Shown here: positions 18,201 through 26,697 of the stretch, in pieces
Layout of the letters: every line of letters begins with the position of its first letter
Numbering within the stretch: position 1 is the stretch's first letter
NCBI RefSeq assembly: GCF_000359745.1
Contig: NZ_AQHN01000089.1
Coordinates: 1-64,000 of the forward strand
DNA from: Rhizobium freirei PRF 81
Lineage (GTDB): Bacteria; Pseudomonadota; Alphaproteobacteria; Rhizobiales; Rhizobiaceae
Length of the DNA: 64,000 nucleotides
Direction: 5' to 3'
Made by a program: the position numbers and the translations under genes
The notes under the pieces: generated by a model
What the model was told of the DNA's origin: nothing
Database searches by the model: none
Seen by the model: the letters and a program-made list of their open reading frames with translations, nothing else

Positions 18201-18394
18201 CCAATGGCGCGGGATCGGGCAGCCAGAATTCGATCGGTATCGGCGTCATGGGCGGCATGATTTCGGCCACCGTGCTCGGCGTGTTCTTCATCCCGCTGCT
18301 CTTCGTCTCGGTCCGCCGCGTCTTCAAGGGCAGGGTCAAATCGACGGCAACGACACCGCCCAGCGACGCACCGACGACGGATGCCGCGCACTAA
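15242..18394 (+). CDS. RND multidrug efflux transporter (AcrB/BepE-like, HAE1)
   Basis: This 1050-residue inner-membrane transporter exports hydrophobic compounds using the proton gradient. It has the HAE1 plan: one N-terminal membrane helix (FFIDRPIFAWVIAIVIML), a large periplasmic domain, six helices, a second periplasmic domain and five more helices. Proton-relay acidic pair is in GLLVDDAIVVVENVER and the lysine in GLAAKNAILIVEFA. Length is normal. It forms an operon with the adaptor upstream and ends at a strong terminator. No outer-membrane factor gene follows, so it must use a TolC-like channel encoded elsewhere. Confidence 0.94.
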   Translation: MSRFFIDRPIFAWVIAIVIMLAGALSILTLSISQYPQIAPTTVSISANYPGADAATVENSVTKVIEQGMTGIDNLDYMTSTSTSTGQASISVTFTNKADPDVAQMQVQNKLQLVTAQLPQTVQSTGIVVSKSTSNFLMVVGFVSTDNKLNSNDLADYVSSTLNDTLKRVDGVGNTQIFGAGYAMRIWVNPDKLAKYQLMVSDVTAAIQAQNSQVSAGQLGALPQRKGQQLNATVTAKSRLQTPEQFENIILKSQPDGSLVRINDVATVELGASSYTTSSTYNGHPSAGLAVMLASGANAISTAEAVRSVIGNLNQTLPPNVEVVYPYDTTPFVKLSIEDVVKTLFEAIVLVFIVMFVFLQNIRATLIPTLAVPVVLLGTFGVLSLFGYSINTLTMFGMVLAIGLLVDDAIVVVENVERVMEEEGLSPREATIKSMQEITGALIGIATVLSAVFIPMAFFSGSVGIIYRQFSVTIVSAMVLSVIVALILTPALCATLLKKPKHGAKDKGVFGWFNRNFERGTRGYQRTVHGMIRLSIVFLLVFVLIGGAVALLFNRLPSSFLPDEDQGILLTAIQLPPGATESRTWAVLDQVRDYYLKNEKDYVEGAFAVAGFGFSGQGQNVGIVFVRLKDFDQRKAPQSKAQAIAGRAMGAFSKIKDGSVFALAPPAIPGFGSSSGFDFFIKDINGAGHAALIQARNQLLGAAAKNQKLFGTRPNGQEDTPQYSVNIDQEKASALNITLSNIDSTLSTAWGGTYVNDFIDRGRVKPVYVQADKNFRMQPEDFGRWYVRNSSGDMVPFSAFSSGNWTYGSPRLERYNGSSAVEIQGAAAPGVSSGDAMNEIDKIMASLPPGFSHEWTSLSAQEKLSGNQASQLYAISILVVFLALAALYESWSIPLAVMLSVPIGIFGALLAATLFGQSNDVYFKVGLLTTIGLAAKNAILIVEFAIEQQNQGKNLVDATLEAARQRLRPILMTSLAFILGVLPLAIANGAGSGSQNSIGIGVMGGMISATVLGVFFIPLLFVSVRRVFKGRVKSTATTPPSDAPTTDAAH

Positions 18395-18457
18395 CGAACA
18401 AGACGCCCGCCACCGCAGATCGGAGAGCGGGCGCATCGACCTCCGTAAAGTTCAAGC

Positions 18458-18491
18458 AAAGAGGCTCGTGCGACATCGCATGAGCCTCTTT
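18458..18491 (+). terminator. Terminator of the AcrAB-like operon
   Basis: This is a near-perfect long palindrome: arms AAAGAGGCTC and GAGCCTCTTT are extended inward by GTGCGA/TCGCAT pairing around a very small loop. The terminal TTT and the following TGTCAT complete the signal on the plus strand, 63 bases after the pump stop. The A-run on the other side could also allow termination of minus-strand transcription. Confidence 0.85.
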
Positions 18492-18651
18492 GTCATCGAT
18501 GCCGTGCCCGACTTGAAAATGCGGCTGGCGAATAGTGCCACCGTGCGGACCTCGTGCCGCTGCTCAGATCGGTGAGGCAGCGTGGCGGTGATACTCTCTC
18601 AGGCTAAAGCAAGAGGCAGGCCGGCTGATATAGAGGCCTGTCGCCCAGCCG

Positions 18652-18695
18652 CCAAATCCATGCCTCGCACATTCCAAATCCATGCCTCGCACATT
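18652..18695. repeat. Perfect tandem repeat, 2 copies of 22 bp
   Basis: Two adjacent identical 22-base units each contain the core CCATGCCTCGCACATT. They lie just downstream of the minus-strand mdtC-like gene in otherwise unassigned DNA. Function is unknown; replication slippage is the simplest origin. Confidence 0.8.
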
Positions 18696-18737
18696 CGGGC
18701 AAGCAAGATGTTCTTGCAATCGATGCCGACAGCCCGT

Positions 18738-21700
18738 TCAAGTCGATGAAGAAGCAGCAGGCGTTGCAGGCTGCGGCTTCGGCGACCACTTTGCATGCAG
18801 CTTGGCGAGCATCAGATAGATGATCGGCGTGGTATAGAGCGTCAGCACCTGCGAGACGACGAGACCGCCGACGATGGTGATGCCCAGCGGGCGGCGCAGC
18901 TCGGAGCCGGGGCCGGTTGCCACGATCAGCGGAATGGCGCCCATCAGCGCCGCCAGCGTCGTCATCAGGATCGGACGGAACCGCTTGAGACAGGCCTGAT
19001 AGATCGCTTCTTCCGAAGACAGCCCGAGAACGCGTTCGCCCTGCAGCGCGAAATCCACCATCATGATGCCGTTCTTCTTGACGATGCCGATCAGGAGAAT
19101 GATGCCGATGAAGGCGATGATGGTCAGCTCCGTGCCGCTGATGGCAAGCGCCAGGAGCGCGCCGAGACCGGCTGATGGCAGCGTCGAGATGATCGTCAGC
19201 GGATGCGCCAGGCTCTCATAAAGAATGCCGAGAACGATGTAGACCGTCAGCAATGCCGCCAGAAGCAGGAGCGGCTGGCTGCCGGACGACAACCGGACAC
19301 TCGCCGCATCGCCGGCAAAATCCGCATGCAGCGTATCGGGCAAATGCATCTCAAGCACCGCCTTCTCGATGGCTTGGTTCGCGACCTCCAAGGGCGTATT
19401 GAGCGCCAGATTGTAGGAAATGGTGACTGCCGGATATTGTCCCTGGTGATTGACCACCAGCGGCGCGAGCGTCCGATCGATGGAGGCGACGGCACTCAGC
19501 GGCACCTGTGTCCCACCGGTGGCGGGCACGTAGAGCTTGGAGATGTCATGCGGGTCGAGCGCATAGTTCGGATCCGCCTCCAGCACGACGCGATACTGGT
19601 TGCGCTGCGTGTAGATCGTCGAGATCTGCCGCTGCGCGAAGGCGTTATTCAGCGCGGCGTCGATGGATTGAATGCTGACGCCGAGCTGCGAGGCCAGGCT
19701 GCGGTTGATATTGACGGTTGCCTGCAAGCCGTTTGGCTGCCTGTCGGTGGCGACGTCGGTCAAGCCCGGGACAGCCTGCAATCGCTCCAATACCTTCGGC
19801 GCCCATTCGACCAGCTCGTCATAATTCGCGCCCCAGACGGTGAACTGATATTGCGACTGCGACTGGCGTGCGCCGGCGCGGATATCCCCCGGCGAGAACA
19901 GGAACGTGCTGAGCCCGGGAACGGCCATCAGCTGCTTGCGCAGCCGGTCGATGATCTCGGCAGTCGGCGCCCGCTCCGATTCCGGCTTCAGCGAGATGAA
20001 GAGCTGCCCTCGATTGACCGAGCTGGAAAAACCGCCGCCGCCGACCGAGGAGCCGGTGCCCGACACCGCCGGATCCTGGGCAACGATATCGGCCGCCTGC
20101 TGCTGCAATTTGACCATGGCCGGATAGGAAATATCGGTCGCGGCCTGCGTCCCACCCTGGATGAAGCCGGTATCATCCTGCGGAATGAAACCCTTCGGCA
20201 CCTTGACGTAGAGATAGGCCGACATGACGACGCAGGCGATGATCACAAGCACGGACAGCAAGCGATGATGCAGCACTGCTTTCAATGTCCAACCGTAAAA
20301 GCCGATGATCGCACCCATCGTGCCTTCGACCACGCGGCCGAACCGCCCGGGCTGGGCATGAATGTCATGCGGCCGGAGGCGATGGCCGCAGATCATCGGC
20401 GTCAGCGTCAGCGACACCAGCGTCGAAACGATGATGGTGAAACCGAGCGTCAGCGAGAAAGTCTGGAAGAAACGGCCGACGATGCCCCCCATGAAGAACA
20501 GAGGAATGAAGGCGGCGAGCAGCGACAGGCTGATCGAAACGACCGTGAAGCCGATCTGCTTTGCGCCTTCGAGCGCCGCCCGCATCGGCTTCATGCCGGT
20601 TTCCAGATTGGCATAGATATTCTCGATCATGACGATGGCATCGTCTACGACGAAGCCCACCGAAACGGCGAGCGCCATGAGGGAAAGATTGTCGATCGAC
20701 AATCCGAAGAGCCACATCGCGGCCAGGGTTCCGGCGAGTGAAAGCGGCACGGTGACGCCGGCTGCAAAGGTCGGCGTCGCGCGCCGCAGGAAGACGAAGA
20801 CCACCGCCATGACCAGGCAGATAGTCGCCAGCAGCGTCCATTGCATATCGTTGACGCTGGCATGAATCGTCGTGGTGCGATCGGAAAGAATATCGATCTT
20901 GACGCCGGCCGGGATCAGGCGCTGCAGTTCCGGGATCAGCTTCTTGACGCCATCGACCGTGGCGATGACGTTCGCATCCGCCTCCTTGGTGATGTTGAGC
21001 AGCACGGCCGGCTTGCCGCCATACCAGGCATCGGAGCGGCTGTTGCGCACGCCCGGCTCGACTGTGGCGATGTCGGAGAGCCGGACGGCGGTGCCACCGC
21101 CGCTGCGCACGACGATCCTGCCGTAGGCTTCCGGCGTCCGCAGCTGTCCGTTGACCGCAATGGAGAAAGCGCCTCCGGCGCCGTCCATGGAACCAGCCGG
21201 GCCGAGCACATTGGCATTGACGATCGCGGTGCGAACGCTGTCGAGCGACATGCCCATGGCGGAGAGCCGATCGGGATTGAGCCTGACGCGTATCGCGGGC
21301 TGATCGGCGCCGCTCACCGTCACGCCACCGACGCCTTCCACCTGCGAGATACGCTGCACGACCACCGTATCGGCCGCATCATATATGGCGCTCGGCCCTA
21401 CATTGTCCGATGTCAGCGCCAGGATCAGCACGGGAGCCGCGGCCGGATTGATCTTGCGGAAGGATGGCAGTGTCGGGAGATCGCCGGGCAAATCGGTCGC
21501 GGATGCATTCAGCGCCGCCTGCACATCCTGTGCCGCGCCGTCGACGCTGCGGGAGAGATCGAATTGCACCATGATGGTGCTTGAGCCGAGCGAGCTGACC
21601 GAGGTCAATTGCGTGACGCCAGCTATGGTGCCGAGATGCCGCTCCAGCGGTGCGGCGACACTCGCCGCCATGCTGGCGGGATCGGCGCCGGGACGGCTCG

Positions 21701-21845
21701 CCGAGACGACGATCGTCGGCAAGTCCACGGTCGGCAGGCTTGCCACTGGCAGGAAGCGATAAGCGACGATGCCGAGGATCATCAATCCGATCGCCAGAAG
21801 CGTCGTCCCGACAGGGCGTTTGATGAACGGCTCGGAGATGTTCAT
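18738..21845 (-). CDS. RND efflux transporter, MdtC/MuxC-like subunit
   Basis: This 1035-residue inner-membrane RND protein belongs to the MdtBC-type branch in which two different RND subunits form a heterotrimer. The N-terminus (MNISEPFIKRPVGTTLLAIG) and the relay motifs GFVVDDAIVMIENI and GIVKKNGIMMVDFA are characteristic. The start overlaps the stop of the upstream RND gene by 4 bases (ATGA), showing translational coupling. It is the last gene of the adaptor-RND-RND operon. Family members export bile salts, novobiocin, flavonoids or siderophores; the substrate here is unknown. Confidence 0.92.
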   Translation of the reverse strand: MNISEPFIKRPVGTTLLAIGLMILGIVAYRFLPVASLPTVDLPTIVVSASRPGADPASMAASVAAPLERHLGTIAGVTQLTSVSSLGSSTIMVQFDLSRSVDGAAQDVQAALNASATDLPGDLPTLPSFRKINPAAAPVLILALTSDNVGPSAIYDAADTVVVQRISQVEGVGGVTVSGADQPAIRVRLNPDRLSAMGMSLDSVRTAIVNANVLGPAGSMDGAGGAFSIAVNGQLRTPEAYGRIVVRSGGGTAVRLSDIATVEPGVRNSRSDAWYGGKPAVLLNITKEADANVIATVDGVKKLIPELQRLIPAGVKIDILSDRTTTIHASVNDMQWTLLATICLVMAVVFVFLRRATPTFAAGVTVPLSLAGTLAAMWLFGLSIDNLSLMALAVSVGFVVDDAIVMIENIYANLETGMKPMRAALEGAKQIGFTVVSISLSLLAAFIPLFFMGGIVGRFFQTFSLTLGFTIIVSTLVSLTLTPMICGHRLRPHDIHAQPGRFGRVVEGTMGAIIGFYGWTLKAVLHHRLLSVLVIIACVVMSAYLYVKVPKGFIPQDDTGFIQGGTQAATDISYPAMVKLQQQAADIVAQDPAVSGTGSSVGGGGFSSSVNRGQLFISLKPESERAPTAEIIDRLRKQLMAVPGLSTFLFSPGDIRAGARQSQSQYQFTVWGANYDELVEWAPKVLERLQAVPGLTDVATDRQPNGLQATVNINRSLASQLGVSIQSIDAALNNAFAQRQISTIYTQRNQYRVVLEADPNYALDPHDISKLYVPATGGTQVPLSAVASIDRTLAPLVVNHQGQYPAVTISYNLALNTPLEVANQAIEKAVLEMHLPDTLHADFAGDAASVRLSSGSQPLLLLAALLTVYIVLGILYESLAHPLTIISTLPSAGLGALLALAISGTELTIIAFIGIILLIGIVKKNGIMMVDFALQGERVLGLSSEEAIYQACLKRFRPILMTTLAALMGAIPLIVATGPGSELRRPLGITIVGGLVVSQVLTLYTTPIIYLMLAKLHAKWSPKPQPATPAASSST

Positions 21846-24800
21846 GTCCCGCCGCCCGCCAATTCGTTCATTTCATCGCTCCGCATACCGCTGGTGCGGC
21901 CGACGACCCTGGCCCGCAGGCGCTCGAAGGCCAGATAGATGACGGGCGTCGTATAGAGCGTCAGAAGCTGCGAAAGCACGAGGCCGCCGATGATGGTGAT
22001 GCCGAGCGGAATGCGCAGCTCCGCACCCGTGCCCTGTGCTAACGCTAGCGGCAGGGCGCCGAAAAGCGCTGCCAGCGTCGTCATCATGATCGGCCGGAAA
22101 CGCAGGATCGAGGCCTTGAGAATGGCTTCGCGCGGCTCAAGACCTTCCTTGCGCTCGGCCTCGAGCGCGAAGTCGATCATCATGATCGCGTTCTTCTTCA
22201 CGATGCCCATCAGGAGCACGATACCGATCAGGGCGATGATCGACAGATCCTGCCCGAACAGCATCAGCGCCAGCAGCGCACCGACACCGGCCGAAGGCAG
22301 CGTCGAGAGGATCGTCACCGGATGCACGGCACTTTCGTAAAGCAGGCCGAGCACGATGTAGATCGTCACCACGGCCGCGAGGATCAGCCAGGGCTCGCCG
22401 GCAAGCGAGGAGGCGAACTCTTCCGCATCGCCCGAATATTTGCGCTGGATGTTGTCGGGCATGCCGATATCCTGCTCCGCGGCCTTGATCTCGGCCACGG
22501 CTTCGCTGAGCGAAGCGCCCTTGGCAATATCGAAACTGATGGTCACGGCCGGAAACTGTTCGTCATGGCTGATGACCAGCGGCGCCGTCGTGAAGGTTAC
22601 CGTCGTGAAGGCATTGAGCGGCACCTGCGTATCGCTAGCACCCGCCACGTAGAGCTTGTCAAGCGACTTCGGATCCGACTGGTATTGCGGCGCGGCCTCC
22701 AGAATGACGCGATACTGGTTGGCCTGACCGTAGATCGTCGCGATCTGGCGCTGCCCAAAGGCATCGTTCAACGTATCGCTGACGGCCTGCATCGACACGC
22801 CGAGCCGCGAGGCGGTTTCGCGATCGACGTTCACCAGGATGCGGCCGCCTCCCATTTCCACCTCGGAGGCGACATCCATGAGCTTCGGGCTTTCCTGAAG
22901 CCGCTGGGCGAGCTTCTGCGACCAGTCGACCACCGTGTTCGTATCCGTGCCCGTCAAGGTATATTGATAGGGCGCACGGCTGGCTCTGGTGCTGATCGAG
23001 ATGTCGCGCACGCTCTGGAAAGTCACATGGATGCCCGGCATGCCGGCGACTTCATCGCGCATCCGGTCGATGATCTGATCAGCAGAGACATTGCGCTGGT
23101 TGCGCGGTTTCAGCACGAGGCTGAGATTGCCCGTATTGAGCGTCAGATTGTTGGCGCTGGCGCCGATGACGGAGACCACGCCGGTGACATCCGGATCCTT
23201 GCGCAGCCGGTCGGCCACCGACGCCTGGATCTGCTTCATGGTCTCGAAGGATGTCGTCGGCTCAGCTTCGATGACGGCGGTAATCAAGCCCGTATCCTGT
23301 GCCGGCAGGAAGCCTTTGGGAATGGCCACATAAAGGGCGATCGTTGCCGCCAGCGTTACCACCGTTACCAGCAGCATGAGGCTGCTGCGATCCACCGCCC
23401 AGACGAGACTGCGCCGATAGCCTTCGATCAGCCACTCCGTGAAGCGGTCGGCACCGGCCAGAAAGCCGCCTTCGCGCTCCTTCGGCTTGCGCAGAATGCG
23501 CGCGCACATCATCGGCGTCAGGGTGAGCGAAACGACGGCCGACACCACCACGGCGATGGTGAGCGTCAGCGCGAATTCGCGGAACATGCGGCCGACGATC
23601 CCGGTCATGAACAGCAACGGAATGAACACCGCGACCAGCGAGACCGTCAGCGAAATGATGGTGAACCCGATCTCGCCGGCACCTTTCAGCGCCGCCTGCA
23701 TCGGGTTTTCGCCCTCTTCGATATGGCGGGCGATGTTCTCGATCATCACGATGGCATCGTCGACGACGAAGCCGGTGCCGATGGTCAGCGCCATCAGCGA
23801 GAGATTGTCGAGGCTGAAGCCGGCAAACCACATGACGCCAAAGGTCGCGATCAGCGACAGCGGCAGAGCGACGCCGGCAATGAAAGTCGCCGTCATCGTC
23901 CGCAGGAAGAGCAGAACCACGAGGATGACGAGGCCAATACTGATGACCAGCGTCCATTGCACGTCATGAATCGAGGCCCGGATGGTTTCCGTGCGATCGT
24001 TGACGATATCGAGCGAAACGCCGGCCGGCATGGCCTGTTTCAGCTTCGGAAGTTGCTGCAGAACGTTTTCGACCGTCTGAATGACGTTGGCGCCCGGCTG
24101 GCGCATGATATCGATGATGACGGCGGGCTTTCCCTGATACCAGGCGCCGACGCGATTGTTCTCCAGCCCTTCGACGACGGTTGCCACGTCTTTCAACTGC
24201 ACCGGGGCATTGTTGCGATAGGCGATGATGACGGACTTATAGACGTTCGGATCGACGATCTGGTCGTTCGCCGCAAGCGTGAAACTCTGCTGGGTGCCGT
24301 CGAGAGCGCCCTTGGCTCCGGCCACGCTGGCGCTGGTGATCGCCGTGCGGATATCCTCAAGAGCAAGCCCATAGGAAGCAAGGCGCGGCAGATCCACCTG
24401 AACGCGAATGGCAGGCTTGACGCCGCCCTGGATGCTGACATTGCCGACGCCGGACACTTCGCTGAGGCGCTGCGCCATCATCGTATCGGCGAAGTCGCTG
24501 AGCTCGCGGATAGAATAGCTGTCGGAGCGCAAGGCCAGCGTCACGATTGGCGTATCGGCCGGGTTCACTTTCGAATAGGTCGGCGGATAGGGAAGCGTGC
24601 GCGGCAGCGTCGAGCCGGCGGCGTTGATCGCTGCCTGCACATCCTGCGCGGCGCCATCGATATCGCGGCCGAGATCGAACTGCAGCGTGATCTGGCTGAT
24701 GCCGAAGGCGCTCGACGATGTCATCGAGGTCAGTGACGGGATCTGGCCCAGCGGCCGCTCCAGAGGAGCGGTCACCAGGGCCGCCATCGTATCGGGATCG

Positions 24801-24961
24801 GCGCCCGGAAGCTGCGTCGTCACCTGGATCGTCGGGAAATCCACCTGCGGCAGCGGCGCGACCGGCAGGAAGAGAAAGCCGAGAATACCGCCCAAGAGAA
24901 CCGCGACCCCGAGAAGCGAGGTGGCGACGGGCCGGCCGATGAAGAGCGACGAGACGTTCAT
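21842..24961 (-). CDS. RND efflux transporter, MdtB/MuxB-like subunit
   Basis: This 1039-residue RND protein is the first of the two pump subunits. The N-terminal helix (SLFIGRPVATSLLGVAVLLG) and the proton-relay segments GFVVDDAIVMIENIARHIEE and GIVKKNAIMMIDFA are intact. It overlaps the adaptor gene by 4 bases at its start and the second pump gene by 4 bases at its end. Members of this pair usually assemble two MdtB-like with one MdtC-like chain, the first mainly coupling protons, by analogy with Escherichia coli. Confidence 0.92.
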   Translation of the reverse strand: MNVSSLFIGRPVATSLLGVAVLLGGILGFLFLPVAPLPQVDFPTIQVTTQLPGADPDTMAALVTAPLERPLGQIPSLTSMTSSSAFGISQITLQFDLGRDIDGAAQDVQAAINAAGSTLPRTLPYPPTYSKVNPADTPIVTLALRSDSYSIRELSDFADTMMAQRLSEVSGVGNVSIQGGVKPAIRVQVDLPRLASYGLALEDIRTAITSASVAGAKGALDGTQQSFTLAANDQIVDPNVYKSVIIAYRNNAPVQLKDVATVVEGLENNRVGAWYQGKPAVIIDIMRQPGANVIQTVENVLQQLPKLKQAMPAGVSLDIVNDRTETIRASIHDVQWTLVISIGLVILVVLLFLRTMTATFIAGVALPLSLIATFGVMWFAGFSLDNLSLMALTIGTGFVVDDAIVMIENIARHIEEGENPMQAALKGAGEIGFTIISLTVSLVAVFIPLLFMTGIVGRMFREFALTLTIAVVVSAVVSLTLTPMMCARILRKPKEREGGFLAGADRFTEWLIEGYRRSLVWAVDRSSLMLLVTVVTLAATIALYVAIPKGFLPAQDTGLITAVIEAEPTTSFETMKQIQASVADRLRKDPDVTGVVSVIGASANNLTLNTGNLSLVLKPRNQRNVSADQIIDRMRDEVAGMPGIHVTFQSVRDISISTRASRAPYQYTLTGTDTNTVVDWSQKLAQRLQESPKLMDVASEVEMGGGRILVNVDRETASRLGVSMQAVSDTLNDAFGQRQIATIYGQANQYRVILEAAPQYQSDPKSLDKLYVAGASDTQVPLNAFTTVTFTTAPLVISHDEQFPAVTISFDIAKGASLSEAVAEIKAAEQDIGMPDNIQRKYSGDAEEFASSLAGEPWLILAAVVTIYIVLGLLYESAVHPVTILSTLPSAGVGALLALMLFGQDLSIIALIGIVLLMGIVKKNAIMMIDFALEAERKEGLEPREAILKASILRFRPIMMTTLAALFGALPLALAQGTGAELRIPLGITIIGGLVLSQLLTLYTTPVIYLAFERLRARVVGRTSGMRSDEMNELAGGGT

Positions 24962-26481
24962 TGCTGCTGCGTCGGCGCTGCGGACGGGTTGCTCGGCGTG
25001 GTGCTGGCGCTGGCATTGGTATCCTGACCGGCGCCGGCGGCATGCTGATCATCCCCGCTTTGACCATTCTGGCCGGCATTACCGCCATTACCACCCTTGC
25101 CTCCCTGACCGCCCTTGCCTCCCTGACCGTTGTGGCGATGATGCGGCTTCTCGCCGCCATTGGCGCCGGCATTGCCCTGGCTGCCCTGCTGATCGTTCTG
25201 CGCAACCGGCTGCCCCTGATCGTTCGCTACTGGCACATTCGGTGCTGTTTGGTCCGAACTGGCCGAAATCTGCACCGTCGAGCCGTCCTGAAGCCGCGCA
25301 AAACCGGTCGTTACCACCTTGTCGCCCGGAGCCAGGCCATCGGCGATGACCGCCAGCGCGTCGTCCTGCTGGCGGACCTTCACCGGCTTCATCGCTACGG
25401 TCTGGCCGCTCTTGATGATATAGACAAAGGTGCCGTTCGGCCCGCGCTGCACCGCTCCGCTCGGAATGACGGTGACGCCCTTCAGCGTTTCCACGAGCAG
25501 CCGGGCGTTGATGAAGGCACCTGGCCACAGCGCCAGCTTCTCGTTCGGGAAATTCGCCTTCAGCCTGACGGTGCCCGTCGTGGGATCGATCTGGTTGTCG
25601 ACCACCGCCAGCATGCCGTTGTCGATCACCGTCTGGCCATCGTTGCCCATGGCCTGGACGGCGAGCGTGCCGGCCGCACTTGCCGCGTTGACGCGGGCAA
25701 GCTGCTGCTGCGGAATGGAAAACAGCACGGAAATCGGCCTGATCTGCGACAGCGTCACGATCCCCGTCGCATCCGACGAGCCGATGAGGTTGCCGACATC
25801 CACGTTGCGGATACCGGTGCGCCCGTCGATCGGCGCCCTGATCGTCGTATAGTCGAGCGTCGCCTGCGCGCTTTCTATTGCGGCCGCGTCGGCCTTTAGC
25901 TGTGCCGTATATTGCGCCACCAGCGAGGTCTGCGTATCGACCTGCTGCTGCGTGCCCGAAGCGGTCTTCACCATCAGCTGATAGCGGTTCAGGTCGCGCT
26001 GAGCCCCTGCGAGCAACGCTTCGTCCTGCGCCTTCTTGGCAAGCGCCTGATCGAGCTGCGCCTTGTAGACGGAATCGTCGATACGGGCGATGACGTCGCC
26101 CTTCTTGATATCCTGGCCCTCGCCGAAATCGATCTCGACGATTCTTCCGCTGACCTGCGCGCGCACCGTCACCGTATTCAGGGCCTTCACCGAACCAACG
26201 CCATTGATATAGACGGGGACATCGGCCGTCGTCACATCGGCGGCAAGCACGGGAACCGGACCGCTGAATTGCGCCGCACCGCGCCGCCGTCCACCGCCGC
26301 CGCCACCCTGACGCTGGCCGTTGCCGCGCTCACCTTGGGCTTGCTGGGCCGGCGCCGAGGCATTCTGATAGCCAAGCAGCCGTTCGGCGTTGGCAAGCCA
26401 GAGATCGCGAGTGGCATAGGCACCGTAGCCTACCGCGCCAATCACCGCCAACGACATTACGACCCGAAACGCACGAGCCAT
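24958..26481 (-). CDS. RND periplasmic adaptor (MdtA-like) with long Gly/Asn/Gln/His-rich tail
   Basis: This 507-residue adaptor has an N-terminal membrane anchor or uncleaved signal (residues 1-20). A short Gly/Arg-rich linker (GGGGGGRRRG, about 60-69) leads to the lipoyl/hairpin/beta-barrel core (VRAQVSGRIVEIDFGEGQ, then LDYTTIRAPIDGRTG). ATG 26481 is chosen because AAGGAAGG lies 5 bases upstream. The last 95 or so residues are low-complexity, rich in Gly, Asn, Gln and Ser with an HHRH patch and GGKGGQGG-type repeats. E. coli MdtA lacks such an extension of this size. It is the first gene of the three-gene operon. Confidence 0.9.
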   Translation of the reverse strand: MARAFRVVMSLAVIGAVGYGAYATRDLWLANAERLLGYQNASAPAQQAQGERGNGQRQGGGGGGRRRGAAQFSGPVPVLAADVTTADVPVYINGVGSVKALNTVTVRAQVSGRIVEIDFGEGQDIKKGDVIARIDDSVYKAQLDQALAKKAQDEALLAGAQRDLNRYQLMVKTASGTQQQVDTQTSLVAQYTAQLKADAAAIESAQATLDYTTIRAPIDGRTGIRNVDVGNLIGSSDATGIVTLSQIRPISVLFSIPQQQLARVNAASAAGTLAVQAMGNDGQTVIDNGMLAVVDNQIDPTTGTVRLKANFPNEKLALWPGAFINARLLVETLKGVTVIPSGAVQRGPNGTFVYIIKSGQTVAMKPVKVRQQDDALAVIADGLAPGDKVVTTGFARLQDGSTVQISASSDQTAPNVPVANDQGQPVAQNDQQGSQGNAGANGGEKPHHRHNGQGGKGGQGGKGGNGGNAGQNGQSGDDQHAAGAGQDTNASASTTPSNPSAAPTQQQ

Positions 26482-26697
26482 CAACACACCTTCCTTCTAA
26501 GCCTTCGGTGATCTCTGACCCGCGGCTATCCTATGGCGCGACTCTAGCTTGCATCGTGTCGCTTAGGAATTTGGTATAGCCATTAAATTTTGTCCATTTT
26601 TGCGACGACTTAGCGAAATAAATTGTCACATTGGATAAAATCAGGGTTGTAGCCGCAAAGGCCTGGCGCTGGCGCAAGTTGCCATTGTCCTTGCGGA

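Larger units (their letters stand above)
18395..18737. other. Intergenic region between two convergent RND operons
   Basis: This stretch holds the terminator at 18458-18491 and a 22-bp perfect tandem repeat at 18652-18695. No open frame here has convincing coding character; two frames of about 60 codons overlap the repeat and are not supported. Confidence 0.6.

Noticed and set aside
16178..18436. A 752-codon minus-strand open frame across the AcrB-like gene
   Set aside because: Antisense shadow of a conserved RND gene, with highly charged low-complexity translation and no known domain.
18604..18796. Two small minus-strand frames of 61-65 codons over the 22-bp tandem repeat
   Set aside because: The repeat and overlap with the pump gene end explain the sequence; neither frame has a convincing start signal or family.
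22322..24736. An 804-codon plus-strand open frame across the MdtB-like gene
   Set aside because: Antisense shadow; the minus strand encodes an unmistakable RND protein.
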